The translations under genes and the position numbers were made by a program. The notes beneath the pieces were generated by a model. The model had not been told where the DNA came from, made no database searches, and was given only the letters and a program-made list of their open reading frames with translations. From Diphasiastrum complanatum (lineage: Eukaryota > Streptophyta > Lycopodiopsida > Lycopodiales > Lycopodiaceae), in contig CM055110.1 of NCBI GenBank assembly GCA_029204225.1, forward strand, positions 39,993,515 to 40,057,514: 64,000 bases of DNA, written 5' to 3'. This document shows, one piece after another, positions 33,259-45,019 of this stretch (the first letter of the stretch is position 1; each line of letters starts with the position of its first letter).

Positions 33259-36200
33259 ATGGCCTCCTCATCCTCTGAAGACTCTGGCGCCAAACAGGTG
33301 ATCCAACGTGACATCCTTGAGGCCACACAGATTTGGCCTCTACCCTCTGACGCTCTAATCCAACCATGGCTATAGACAGCCGGTCCACTTCTAGCGGCAA
33401 TGGATTTTTACCTGACGCTCTTCAATTCTGAGATTAACATGGGCCTCGCCCTTCACGCCTACGCCACCTAGGATGAGAAAAAGCCTCGTTTCCACTTTCT
33501 GTACCAAGGTACCACATACAAGGTCAGGATTAATGCTGACTCAATGGTTACCATTGGCATTATGTCCGGTGATCATCAGCCCTTCTCCCATCACAATGCC
33601 AAAACTCTGATCAAGCCTTTCGTCACCCAAACTGCACCAAAAATCCCATACAGACTAACAATGGTTACCTATAGAGGCTACCACAGAACCCGTCATTCAG
33701 ACGGCTGCGCATCTGTTGAATAACTTTCTGGTTATTTCAATATTTCGCAAGGACAGAATCCAATCTAAGCTGTTGAGTCAGATAGTGGAATCCTTTCTGG
33801 AATTTCCTAGCCTCTCCGTTGTGCCATACAACTGGCATAGCTTCCTCCTTCGAGAACTATCCAACTCCATCAAAACCCAACAACCATGAGCGAATCGTAG
33901 CAGGCCCCCTGTTGTGTAAATTTGCCTATGCACTTCTCGAGGCAAAGGTGCGCGGTTTTCAACGCTCATCCCTTTTGTCTACCCTCATTCCACACACTAA
34001 CCTTTATCTGCCATCTCAAGCATCCACCTCCTCCCAACCTGCAGTTATTAACACAACGGCCAGCAAACGAATGCGTGGAGCTGCCTCTACATCCACATCT
34101 CCACCTGCTACCCAAAGATGTCCCTCCACTACCGCACTAACCAATCCATCAACCACTGCCACGTCTTCTTCCGTGCAACCCCCCACTCCGATTTCTGTTG
34201 TCGCTACCTCTCTTTCTGTTCCATCCACATTTGTTTCTGTCTCCATCCCCATTTCTTCTGTTGATACCACTCCTATTTCTCTTCCAGTATCCACTAATCC
34301 ATCCATCACGATCGCATCTTCCATCACTCTTGCCGCCATCGTTGCTTCCATTCCATTCAATCCTTCTGATTCTCAATTGTCTCCCGACACTCTGGCGTGG
34401 ATGCAAGTCATCAAATTTTCACCCCCACGTCGGACACTTTTTGTTCCATCCTCACCATCTTCCATACTCCACACCACCCTCTAGTTCTCTTCTGTTCTTC
34501 CCATCATCTCGTTTAGACAAACTGTCCTCACCCTTGTTTCCACAGTTGTTTCTCAAACCCCACCTGCTTCGCCAACAAAGGTTGCCGAGGGCAACCAACC
34601 GTTGCTTGATGACACATTTGTCCAAACAATGTTTGTACCATTGCTAGATTGAGCTGATCCTACCGCCCCAGATGGCATCAGGTCCAATGAGAACCTGATA
34701 GAAGACAATGACGACGGTACTCTACAAGTCATCGGGGCCGATACAACACAAGCCCCTGCCAGTGCCAGTGTACCGGCTGCTCCTATAGATCTAACGACGA
34801 CGTACCAAACTCTGATAAAATACATCCTGGATATGGTAGCAGCCAAAGCCATTCTGAAAAGCAAGGTACTACATCTGACGAAGAGTAACACACATCTGCG
34901 AGCAGACCTCACCAAGCTGCAGCAAGAGCTGATTTTGGCTCAACAACACGAACAAGCAGGGCACCAGGAGATTGCCAAGCTACAGCAGAAGGAGAAGGGC
35001 CTCAACAACTATACCCAAAGCCTCTTCAAAGTGCTGACTGAGGCATCCATGAAGGTGCGAGAGCTTCAATCTGAAGCGTCTCAACGGCTTGCTCCCATCC
35101 AAGCACAACTAAGCCTTTTGGAAACAGAAAATACGCACTTGAGGACGGAGGTCAAAGCCCTACAAGAAGAAAAGCTCATCTGGTTAGCTCAATCTGCACC
35201 GGACTCAAGGCCACTTTCTCAATCAAAAATGAATCTTCTACGACGTCAGGTGCAGGTTTATAGCCAAACCTTAAACAACTACTAGGCAGAGTTCACTAAA
35301 TATCGGACAAGCACAACGCACGAGCTCGCCCAGGCCAAGCAAGCCCTCAAGGCCTGTCAGAAATTCATGGAAACGAAGGCCCAGCCCACCCCATGGTAAT
35401 TCCACTGCCACCTACTTTTGATTGTGCACAGGCCAGTACAAGCCAAGACCAGAGCTAGCAGGCAGCAGGAGGATTTCAACAAAATCAAGGGTCCGAAGGC
35501 CAGGACCAAGAGCAAACAGATACGGCTGCTGAGACGCGAGACCAGGGCCAAGTCGCAACTACCAGCCAAAGCCAAGCCACATCATTCATAGATTCGCGTA
35601 CGATATTTGCCAGCCGGGCCTTCCGTAAACCAAAGTCCGTGGAGGAGAAAATCAACGAATTTTTGTCAAAGTATTTCCACAAGTCATCAAGAGGCGGTTG
35701 TCAGATATCATTTTCTGCTTAGACAATAAAGGGCAACGAACTGCAAGTATTACCTGCCCTCCGACCACAACCAGAGTGGCGTCAGCAAATGTTCGAAAGA
35801 GACTCTGCGGCCATCAGGGCCTACGTGACAAGTCCACAACAATTACGGGTGAACGCGCACTTTCTGCCATGTCCACAAAGATCCAAATGGGCAGAATGCG
35901 GCATCCCTCTGGACAAGATCACACTACAGAATTTTAATTGGCTGGTAATACCATCAGAATATAGGTGGACCACGGATGTAGACGCCAGAAGGGATCTCAC
36001 CGCGTTCGCCAACCAATATATCAATTGTCCTGATCCAACAGTCCGCGTGACAACCACTTACGCCTGGGACTTGGAACATGTGATGGGGATCAAAACTAAA
36101 TGGGACAATTTTCTCCCATCCATATTTTTTGATGTTAATAAGGCGCTACCTTCAGACAAAATTGAAGATCAGCTACCAATAGCTCAGGTCTATTATTGAG

Positions 36201-36420
36201 CTGCGCTTCAAGGTGATCCATGGACACGCCGATTCCAAACATGGGTCGACCAAGATTGGCTGCGGGGGGCCTACAAGTCTCTTCACACGCCAAAGGACTT
36301 GAAGAAATTGGACTGCCTCAACTTTATGGAGGATGTCACCACCTACCTCATCCAGCAAAGGCAGGCGAAGAAAACGCTCTACTAAACCGACAGAGTGCTG
36401 AGGGACCGACACTACTTCAG
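33259..36420 (+). pseudogene. Gypsy 3' extra ORF (env-position), decayed, with coiled coil
   Basis: Starts at 33,259 (MASSSSEDSGAKQVIQRDIL). In sequence, across several frames: an N-terminal region; a Ser/Thr/Pro-rich stretch (33,970-34,480); a long coiled coil (34,833-35,285: heptad-like LTKSNTHLRADLTKLQQEL, LLETENTHLRTEVKALQEE); a low-complexity Gln/Arg region; and a C-terminal module (about 35,600-36,420) with LRPQPEWRQQMF, QRSKWAECG and QLPIAQVYY. No signal peptide or membrane segment is evident. The C-terminal module has a clear relative at 39,282-40,274 on the minus strand, so it belongs to a family of such ORFs. Function unknown. Between integrase and this ORF (32,175-33,258) I see only non-coding sequence. 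Confidence 0.6.
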
Positions 36421-36431
36421 GCCGTGGGTCA

Positions 36432-37251
36432 TGTTGGGGGTATTCCCAACAAAGTGTAAATAAATAAAATCATCCAATAAAATGTGTTGCGAGGGCATGG
36501 CATCTTGCGCGCATAAGCCCATGGCCCAATGAGCATGCAAGTAAAGTTGTAAATAAAATAAACTTGACTTGGGCCTTGGAATTAAAATAAAACTAGAGGC
36601 CCAAAGTCATTTTTAAACTTAGAGATTACTTTTTAGAGTTGGGTCCAAATTGGGACTCACATGAATCTTGTGATCACCAATGTACTTTTTGTGGACCCTT
36701 GGATCAAGTTGGGTCCAAGATGAATGGATAGGATCATTGTGAATATTAGCCAATAGGATTGAGGGGCAAAGGCCTTTCCCATTTTATAAAAAGACACCAT
36801 TTGTACACTATTTTCATGCTTAATGAGGAGGAGGAAACTCTACCAATTTTGGAAGAGAAGCATCCTCATTTGCAATTCAATGCTTGCTATTGCTCTTGTT
36901 GTTTTCAATTGCTTTCAAGTTCATGCTTTTTTGGTTTCAATAGTTTATGTTTCTCCTTTAGCAAGTATAATGTGCATTTGAGCTAACCTCCACCCTCCCT
37001 CTGTCTCTCTCTTCTATCTTCTTTTCCCTCCATCTTTTCTAATCATCCCCTTCCTTTCACCTACAATCATGATGAATGTTAGTGTAGAGGAGTAGAGTTA
37101 AGGGAGAGTAGTGTTAGTGGTGAGTAGAGTTAAGGGAGAAAGTAGGAAACTAACTAAAAATAGCATCTATGTATAGCTAGGTACCTATCCAGTGATCTAA
37201 CCCTTGTTGATAGGCGGGAGGGCTATATTACGCAAGATCTTCGACCGTACG
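36432..37251 (+). repeat. 3' LTR of the gypsy element
   Basis: 820 bp, nearly identical to 27,065-27,886. The terminal CA is mutated to CG just before the TAGAA duplication. Confidence 0.95.
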
Positions 37252-38322
37252 TAGAATATCAGAGTGGTTTCGTACTTTTCCTTTTACTTCAGATCCCAGA
37301 TGATGAGGAAGTATCTTTATTGATGTAAATACTGATGTTCTCCGGGATTCTTTTATCGGCCAAAATACATCTGCTAATGAATCGATCCCGATAGAGGAGT
37401 CTAAATGTCTTTTCAATTTGCCTATATATTATATTAATGACGATCTATATTTTATTACTGCTGATCTATGTAAAATTTTTTACTATCGTGAAGATGAGGT
37501 TCTATGTTTATTATCCAGCACAATTTCCGAATTTTCCGACTTTGTAGATTTTGAAACAGATGACCTTGTTGATGGTATTGATTTTGATGATGAGGAGGGA
37601 CTTATGACCAATGAAGAATGTTGACTAAGGCTTTATTAAATATTGCTGAGGATGGGCGAGGCAGACCATCCGATGAGAAATTCACGACATTTCAATCCCA
37701 GATGGGCTTCCCTCATTCATCATTAATGCATTTCACTGATGATTACACTTCAGTACGTGGTCATTATATTGATCATCCTGATTTGGTTGCTGCTGATGAT
37801 GAAAAATGTGTAAGTGTTTAAACTTCCTTGCATTACAATGTTTTTAATCACTGAATATGTTTTTGCTAACATATTTCCTATTGCAGGATGGTCTCATAAT
37901 TGATGATTTTGTTGCAAGACGAGGTGATTTCAGACAACACGCATTCTCGTTCCAGAGGGATAGTGGACTTGGCCACTATCTTAGGCATTTCCTGAAGAAT
38001 GAGATCTGTATTCCTCATTCCAAGTTGAGCCCAGTTGGGGAGAGTCTTATAATGACAGAAAGCTTTATCATTTTACCTAGGAGGACATAAATTTGTTAAG
38101 ACAAATAAGATCATTTTTGTCAAAAGATCTTATGTTTTGAACATTTTAGGTTTTACTAATGGGAATGTTCCTTTAAAGAGCTCTCATTATTCATTGTATT
38201 CCACTTATATTGAGCTTAGTGGAAATAAGGATAATGCACATCTATTGGATGCATACGCTAGCAGAGAATTTCTTCATGACAATACTGCCATAGAATCTGA
38301 CACACGATCTGATGATGAATAG
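37252..38322 (+). pseudogene. 3' part of the gene split by the gypsy element, decayed
   Basis: Continues from 27,064 directly after the TAGAA duplication. Pieces in several frames: about 37,324-37,623 (NLPIYYINDDLYFITADLCK, then acidic DFETDDLVDGIDFDDEEG); 37,618-37,809 (GRPSDEKFTTFQSQMGFPHS); an intron 37,810-37,886 with GTAAGT donor and TTGCAG acceptor that keeps frame; then DGLIIDDFVARRGDFRQHAF to 38,090. A one-base shift leads into HKFVKTNKIIFVKRSYVLNI and the end at 38,322 (SDTRSDDE). So at least three frameshifts/stops. Very acidic overall; family not recognised. The conserved intron shows it was a real spliced gene and not retrotransposon sequence. Confidence 0.55.
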
Positions 38323-38599
38323 TTGACACTTTGTATTTTGTTATAATACAATCAATACATTTACATTGAGTATTTCCCTTCTTTTGTTCAATGAATTTGC
38401 AAAGCAATTTTGAACATGTCATGGTTTGATGACAATGATGATCTTCTACTCAATAATCATCTAGTTTTCTCTTTCTGTATGAACTTGGATGCTTTTCTAA
38501 ACTTGTTGTATTGTGTGGACTTTGTTGGCTATTCGTATCCCTCAACTCTGGCTATGGCTCCAACTAACGAGTGCTATGGTGGACTCCCAACTAGAACAC

Positions 38600-39281
38600 G
38601 TTATGGCTCCGACTAGGCACTGTGGCTTTCCCAACCAATGGCTATGGCTTCCAACTAACCGAGAGGTTGAAGGATGAGAAGATCTACAGTGAGTGGGTGA
38701 GTATTTCGGCAAGATCCACTCTACTCTCGATTCTCTACTTAGGAACTGACTCAAATGACAGCTTAACCTAATTAAATGATGGCTTAACCTAAAATCTCCT
38801 CCTCTACGGCTTTCTCTGCTAGAGAATGGAGGGCCTAGATTAACTTAACCTGTTGCCAGATGAATAATATACAATACAATGTGAAGTAACACAGTATACG
38901 AAACCACACAAGGGAGAACACTTAGAGAGAAAGATAGGCATGTATTGCAAATGAGGTTCTTCCTCAAAATGGACTCTTCCACTCCTATATATACTTGGAG
39001 TAATGGTCACTTACAAGAAGGCACTATGGGACAAATAGGCCACATAGGCTTAACTTGGTACCATGGGACAAACCCCCAATGGACCATAAACAACTGAACT
39101 AACTTAAGTTGAACTTATTCAGACTAGTTTAAGTTTCAATCTTCTAGACTTAGGCTTAGAAGTAAACAACCTTAAGTCGTTATAACGTGGCGCAAAGGCC
39201 TAAACTTGACTGATCCAGTTCTAGGCTTAAGTCTGTATCTTTTTCAAGATGGCTCGAATATTCATAGATTATCAACCTACA
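38600..39281 (-). repeat. Possible LTR of a second gypsy-like element
   Basis: On the minus strand, a purine tract (CGGAGGGGATAA, 39,293-39,282) follows the stop of the 39,282-40,274 ORF. It is immediately followed by TGTAGGTTGAT, which is what a polypurine tract next to a 3' LTR start looks like. A TATATATA-type stretch occurs near 38,990. I could not find the other LTR or its outer end, so the left limit is approximate. Confidence 0.35.
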
Positions 39282-40274
39282 TTATCCCCTCCGTCAAAAT
39301 ATTGGCGGTCCCACGCCAATTGCCACTGCCTGTTGTCTTGTCTGGTCTTTCTTGCAGCTCTACATTGATGGCGACCCGGATTTTATGAACTTCTCTGGCA
39401 ATCTGTTCCATTCTCTCAAATCGAATTTTGCCCAAAAATGGTTGCGGCCGATAGTAATCAAGCATGTTCTGTAAAAATCCGTACACGTACCAAGATTCAA
39501 CCATGTCAATGTGAAGTTCGTTGGTGATCATTGTCCGATAGTAAAGCCTTGCCACATTGATGTGATCCATGGGTATGTTTAGGGGCTTATTTAGATCCAA
39601 AACTATTGGCGGCAAATCTCTATCCCAGAAACAATTTAAGGTAGAAAGGAATGATATTAGGCCGCAATGATCTGCAAAGTACCTAATGTGGCGGTCCGGA
39701 ATTATATGATGTCTCTGGTAGAAATAGTTACAATTGGCTAAAAAATCAGCCGCTGGGTCATCGGTCTGAACTTCTTTAGGTAGAATTGGCCAATATATTT
39801 TATTAAGAATCCTTTATGGTGCGAATACTTCTCTGCGCCTTATGGGATAATATGTTGGATTGACACGCATGTAAGTTGGTGCCGCGATATAGTGCTCAAA
39901 AGATGTGCATTTTTCAACATCATAGCACGTCGCCACTGAGGTTGCGGCTCCAATGCTAAAACTTTCTGCTTGTGAGATTTACATATCGTGAAATTGAAAA
40001 GAGTGTACCCGCCTCGGTCCTCCCAGTTTGGATATGCTTTATTAAACTCCTCTGACATTACCATCTATCGGCTAGGATTCTTCGGCATGATTCTGTGTCG
40101 TACCTCTGTAGTTGTGGTAAGTGTGGGTGGTGGAGGGTTTGGTATGGTTGTGAAAAGTTCACGGGGGAGGGTTGGGTATTTGCGGAGTAGATAAACAGTG
40201 GATGGTGAATGAGGTTGAGTGTCGAGGTGGTGAGGTGATTGTTCATGTGGTGGGGAGAGAGAGGGGTGTGTCAT
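39282..40274 (-). pseudogene. Relative of the gypsy 3' extra ORF
   Basis: Minus-strand frames 40,274-40,065 (Pro/Thr/His-rich), 40,064-39,840 and 39,615-39,277, plus intervening sequence, parallel the C-terminal module of the gypsy ORF. Matches are VLALEPQPQWRRAMM against VLPALRPQPEWRQQMF; a preceding RGGYTLFNFT against RGGCQISFS; and PMDHINVARLYYRT against DQLPIAQVYYRA. Order and spacing agree. It is thus the 3' ORF of a second, diverged element of this type, read on the opposite strand. Stops near 39,840 and 39,812 break it. The 40,275-41,020 stretch beyond it shows nothing I can name. Confidence 0.6.
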
Positions 40275-41027
40275 CGAGTGAGGGTGATGAGGCTTGATAG
40301 GTGGTATCAGGTTGAGTGGCAGTGGGGTTAGGCTCTTCAGCTGAGATGCCTCGTTCGTGGTTCATGGTAGTACCCCCTTGTGTGCTTTGAGGTTCCACCA
40401 TTGCTGAGTGATACCCTGGATTATCTCGTTGTTGTCCTATGTAGCGCGAAGGTCCATCCTGTTGTCTATGGTGCTTGGCGTGTGTTTCTTCATGCTTTGT
40501 GTGTAATGTTGGTAGCTACTGGCGTAATGCTTTGGTGTAATGTTTTTAGCTATCCTCAATCTGTGTGTTGAGCGCATTTTGATTTGCTAGAGTGGCCTAC
40601 TGCAACTGTTGTGCTTGCACCTGATTCGCCATCAGTACCTGAGTTAACTTCTGATAGGAAGCGAGAGGTATTCATATTTTCATTCTCGTGGAAGGAATGC
40701 ATATGTAAACATTTTGCAATTTTTCCTGATTCGAATTTGGGGATGGCGGTCATATTCTAGATCCAGTGAAAATATTGTCCTTTTCGTAACTAGAGGGAAT
40801 ATTTTTGAATTTAGTCAAGTTATACTACGAATTGTTTACAATTCTTTATTAGTGACTATAGACACTGTGGTTAGATCATTGGAAGTTGGGGAGGCCTCAG
40901 GAGTGGTGGGGGCAAGCAAATAAACAATATTGTTTTTTTTATTTTGATATTTTTCTATATCCTACATGGCATTCCCTAAAGGGTCTTTTTGATATTGAGA
41001 AATCCTCTAATGACCATTTGAGCTTTC

Positions 41028-41129
41028 TTGTGGAACTTATCATCCAACAAGAAACATTTGAACCATGCCTTTAGTGGAAGAAAACAAGGGCTATACACCT
41101 TCCTAGAATTGGGAGTGTTGGTTACCTTT

Positions 41130-41216
<87 letters not shown>

Positions 41217-41562
41217 AGCATAAAACATAACTGATACACAACACAAAAATTAAGACCCTGCAAATTAAAGTAGCACGCATAAATTAAGATCATACAAATT
41301 AAAGTAGCATGAATTGGTAAGCATGAAACATAAATCAAGATACTATGAATTAGAATAGCATGAACTAGTGATTATGAAACATAAACGAATGGCATCATAC
41401 TTACGTGCACATGCACACACGCGCACACACACGAAGAAAACAAAAAAGAGAGAACATAGTAGAGTGTTAATCAAAACTCCCGAACCGTACGATTATATCA
41501 TATTCCAAAATGCCACCACATCCTCCCTCCCTACGGCATTTGGGCTTTCTTGTGGAACTTAT
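41028..41562. repeat. Composite repeat, third locus (left part)
   Basis: Same family as arrays 1 and 2: CCTTCCTAGAATTGGGAGTG, (CT)n 41,132-41,215, GTAGCATGAA sub-repeats, (CA)n, and the TTTGGGCTTTCTTGTGGAAC block. The CCCTAAA motif is missing here. The unit is interrupted at 41,562 by an LTR-like insertion and resumes at 42,782. Confidence 0.85.
41132..41215. repeat. (CT)n microsatellite
   Basis: A CT run of about 84 bp inside the composite repeat. Confidence 0.97.
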
Positions 41563-42781
41563 TGTAGCGCAGGCATCCCAAAGGGAGCCGGGAACCACGA
41601 CTTAGCTTCCCAGCCTTCAACTCTTGCCATCCAAACCCACTCGACATACAAGCAGCCAACTCGCCAACAACGATCAGACTTAACCAACTTGAAGTTCCGA
41701 AAACCAACATTGAGATCCAACCTGGCGCCATGCCAGATCGGGAGTCCCGACGTGGGTGACTTTCCTCCAAGCAAGCCGCCCGACATACGTCAAACTTAAC
41801 CAACTCGAAGCTTCGTTACAAACGAGTAACATCCATTCCAAGCAAGCGGTCTGACTTACATCAGACTTAACCAACTGAAAGCTTCGTCACGAGCGCTGGA
41901 AGCCAACCTGGCGCCACGCCAGACTGGACAGCCATAAACAGGTAACATCCACCCAAGCAAGCCATCCAACTCAGCCGACAGGTTAGAGCCCGTTCTCTAA
42001 GAGCTTAACCCATTCACGTTCATGCAAGGAACACTCAGAACCACAAGCCGCGACAGATATGGAAACAACCAGTTCCTGGACCAAATGGTCCCGACAGCAT
42101 ACCGTTGGCGCCACGGACCGAATGGTCCCGACGGCATACCGCTGGCGTCCCGGGATACGACCCTCAGCTATGTGCCAAGTTAAAAATTTTGAAAGCGGCC
42201 TTACAACTGGCGCTTTTACCGAACACTGAAACCCAGAAGGTAATCAGAGTCAGTTTGAGGAAAATCCCACTTTATTAATAAATCTGAGAAGGTTACATTT
42301 CAAGTGTGTGACCGACCCTAGTCTCCGGGGCGCTAGCATGCCAAGGCGAGAGCCATGACAACATTCCAGCAAGGGAGGCTGAGACTTGGTTGGAGCTCGT
42401 CCTGAGTCGCAACCCGCACTCCCCTATAGTATTGGTGTGATTCGGCACCTCCCCTCATAGCAAGCACTCTACCTAAGCTGGTAAAGCACGTTTTTTCTCT
42501 CTCTAGGATTTTCTCTTTCTAGAAAGTCATTTTCTCTCTCTAGATTTTATTGATCCCCAGGCTTCCTTTAATCATGCCTAGATCGTGTGAGGTGATTGCA
42601 CATTGATCTGAGCTCTCTGGACTCCGCTAGAACCGATCAAAGATTTTCAGCCATAGGAACTTGGCGCCGGCTGGATTCTGGTCACAGTGGCGCCGGGAGC
42701 AGCAGGGGCACTGCTGGCGCCGGGGACATAGCTGGCGCCAATGGCGCCGAAAGTAAAGCTTGTAAAGGTAGCTTTACAACA
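41563..42781. mobile_element. Solo LTR or short LTR-type element with CTTAT target duplication
   Basis: A 1,219-bp insertion that begins TGTAGCGC and ends TTTACAACA (TG...CA). It is flanked by CTTAT at 41,558-41,562 and 42,782-42,786 and cuts a composite repeat unit whose two halves continue on either side. The content is GC-rich, with repeated ACCGAATGGTCCCGACGGCA-like units (42,080-42,160), internal direct repeats around 41,810-41,960, and many GGCGCC sites near the 3' end. TTGGCGCCGGC at about 42,662 resembles a primer-binding site. This could mean the unit is a miniature LTR element with its two LTRs not obvious to me, but a solo LTR is simpler. Confidence 0.7.
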
Positions 42782-42884
42782 CTTATCGTCCAACAAGAAA
42801 CATTTAAACCACGCCTTCAATGGAAGAAAACAAGGGCTACACACCTTCCTGGAATTGGGAGTTTTGGTTACCTTTAACTCTCTC

Positions 42885-42925
<41 letters not shown>
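42782..42925. repeat. Composite repeat, third locus (right part) with (CT)n
   Basis: Resumes CTTATCGTCCAACAAGAAAC..., then CCTTCCTGGAATTGGGAGT, then (CT)n to 42,925. Confidence 0.85.
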
Positions 42926-42928
<3 letters not shown>

Positions 42929-42954
42929 CTTTTTGCATTTGATTGTTTTTTGGA

Positions 42955-43450
42955 TCTATTTGATGGTGGTTTTTATGTAATGTGCTAAAGTAATTTTATT
43001 AGTAAGGTCACTTCCTAGGTCTTGCTGTTGTGAGACTAACCTTTATTGATGGATTTGTTGGACTCATCTTGTATGCATCTTCTAAAAAGCCAAGTATACT
43101 ACTACCAAGCCACTAAAATCAAATAATGTTGTTAAGCATGTTTCAAAACATTATTGAAACTTTTGTATAACGCGGTTCAAACTTGTGTTTTGAAACCAAC
43201 TCACTTCAAATATATGTTGAGAAACCATCTCAGCAAGACTATCAAGGCTCTAAAATCAGATAATGGTTGACAATTATTGATTAGTCTATACTTGAACGAC
43301 AAACATGATTGGCTTGAGATTGAAAATCAATTGTTTTCTTAGGCCAGTTTGCCAACATATTCTAAAAAAACATTTTCTAAGAAGTCAAGGAGAAAGGTAA
43401 TCAAGAAGAGATCAACAAGGCTTCAATGTGGTGAAAGATTATAAAATATG
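42955..43450. repeat. Dispersed repeat, copy of 8,735-9,240
   Basis: Same order and orientation as the block after array 1, with one extra ~35-bp stretch (ACTACCAAGCCACTAAAATC) near 43,100. Confidence 0.8.
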
Positions 43451-43534
43451 TTGTAGTATTGAGTCACATTTTGTTCATTTTGATCTATCAACTGGAGCAA
43501 AAATTTTGTAATCTTGATATATCAGCTGTGGTAA

Positions 43535-44225
43535 CAATCTAGCATTGTTCAGACAGAACTTGATAATTTACTAGAGATCTGTTTATAGAATGTAAAAGTG
43601 TATGAGCAGGGATCGGAATGCACCTTAGAATAAGAGATGGTATACTTCCTTAAACAAATCCACATATTCCGAGGTCTGTTCAGACATCCACTGATTCCCA
43701 TATATTATCAATAGATTCATTAATAAAAGTAGAGATTTATTTCTAAAATGTGTAGATTTATTTTTTAAAATCCTAAGGTAAAATAAAATTGAATGTAGTC
43801 CTACGCTACAAAACATGCATCTACAACAAAAAATAGGAGACAAACATTCAAGTAAAACTTTATGAGCAAAGGTATATAATCTAGCATTTATGAGATGGTA
43901 ATAATTTAACATTGTTCAGGCACAACTTGCTAATATGTATTAGAGATGTGTTTTTGAAATGTAAAAATTTATGTGCAGAGGTAGGAATGTACCTCGAAAT
44001 AAGTGATGGATGCTGTCTTAAACAGTATTTCGAGGTCTGTTCCAACCTCCACTGATTCCTAGCCCAGCTAATAGATCTACCCATTGTCAACAAATTTATT
44101 AATAAAAGTAGAGATTTGTTTCTAAAATGTGTAGATCTATTTTCATAAATCCTAATGTAAATAAAATTGAATGTAATCCTACACTACAAAATGTGGATGT
44201 ACAACAAAAAATAGGAGACAAACTG
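43535..44225. repeat. Tandem duplication, period about 370 bp
   Basis: Unit 1 (about 43,535-43,850) and unit 2 (about 43,905-44,222) share AGCATTGTTCAG/ACATTGTTCAG, TTTCGAGGTCTGTTC-like, CCACTGATTCC, TTAATAAAAGTAGAGATTT and CAACAAAAAATAGGAGACAA. No coding potential. Confidence 0.8.
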
Positions 44226-44371
44226 GTACAAAATTGTACAAGTACATGGATATGCTATTAATTGTGTTGGTCAGCTGCTTGGATGGTGTTTGAGCTAAAA
44301 ACTTGGCATACAAACCTACAAAACAATTTCATAATAAAAACTCATACAACTATTGCCTCATGGAGAAGTCA

Positions 44372-45007
44372 TGTGAAAGATTCAACTAGTTTCATCACAT
44401 TTTGCAATATTTCCATATTTGGCATGTTGAGGCCAAAACTTGTTTTAAACTTAGAGGTTGACTTTTCAAAGTTCATTAGTCTAAAATTCATTTGAATAAA
44501 CACTTTTTGAAAGTGTGGGAAAGATAGAATGCGAGTTTGAGTAGATTCAATTTGAATAAGTTGGGTACATTGAACCTAGACCCAAAATTGGTAGGGTTAG
44601 CATTTTGGTGGGAAAGCCAAGTGGCCAAATAGGGTTTGACCTGCTATAAAAGGATGTAACTCATGGAGAGAGTCATCTTCTCTCTTCTGTATCTCATTTC
44701 ATTCTTATACATGGTTCTCTTGGGTTCTACTATCCATTGGTGAATGCTTGCAATTCTATGTGTAGAATGATCTATATTTGCTATTTTTGGATCCACACGT
44801 GTGAAATACAGTAGCTTGCTGGTTTTGTATGGACAGCAACAGTACATAATCATTTCATTCAAGTTTGATCAAGTTCTATTAGTGTTTGCATCTCAAATTG
44901 TGTGTAGATGCTGATTTTTCTACATTGGTGAAATTGGTAGTGTATTTCTCTTTCTAACCAAAAATCATTCAAGTAGATTGGATCTTAAGGATCTGAAATC
45001 TTTCACA
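44372..45007 (+). repeat. 5' LTR of copia E
   Basis: 636 bp, TGTGAAAG...CTTTCACA. A TATA box (TATAAAAGG) lies at about 44,645-44,653. Confidence 0.95.
44645..44653 (+). promoter_or_regulatory. LTR TATA box
   Basis: TATAAAAGG followed about 40 bp later by a pyrimidine-rich stretch (CATCTTCTCTCTTCTG), a plausible start region. The same box occurs in the 3' LTR. Confidence 0.65.
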
Positions 45008-45019
45008 TGATATCAGAGC
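45008..45019 (+). promoter_or_regulatory. Primer-binding site of copia E
   Basis: TGATATCAGAGC directly after the LTR; TGGTATCAGAGC is standard. Confidence 0.9.

Larger units (their letters stand above)
27065..37251 (+). mobile_element. Ty3/gypsy (Athila/Tat-like) LTR element, RT-less, target duplication TAGAA
   Basis: LTRs at 27,065-27,886 and 36,432-37,251 are nearly identical. They start TGTTGGGGGTATTCCCAACA and the left one ends CCCTACA. The right LTR end is mutated (ACG). A perfect 5-bp duplication TAGAA flanks the element at 27,060-27,064 and 37,252-37,256. The primer-binding region (TGGCACTGTTGCCGGGGA, 27,888-27,905) is the Athila/Tat type. The internal region has zinc-knuckle Gag pieces, a retropepsin, an integrase and a long 3' ORF in the position of Athila/Tat extra ORFs. 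Reverse transcriptase and RNase H are absent, since protease and a linker lead directly to the integrase. Multiple stops make it non-autonomous. It split a gene of the 22-38 kb cluster. Confidence 0.93.

Noticed and set aside
33259-36420. Envelope protein in the gypsy element
   Set aside because: Position fits, but no signal peptide, transmembrane segment or cysteine-rich ectodomain is visible; only a coiled coil and an unknown module.
42596-42980. ORFs spanning the LTR-like insertion and the composite repeat
   Set aside because: They cross an insertion boundary and end in a CT tract; no conserved protein.
44262-44495. 77-aa ORF at the left edge of copia E
   Set aside because: It spans the target duplication and LTR start, so it cannot be a single gene.
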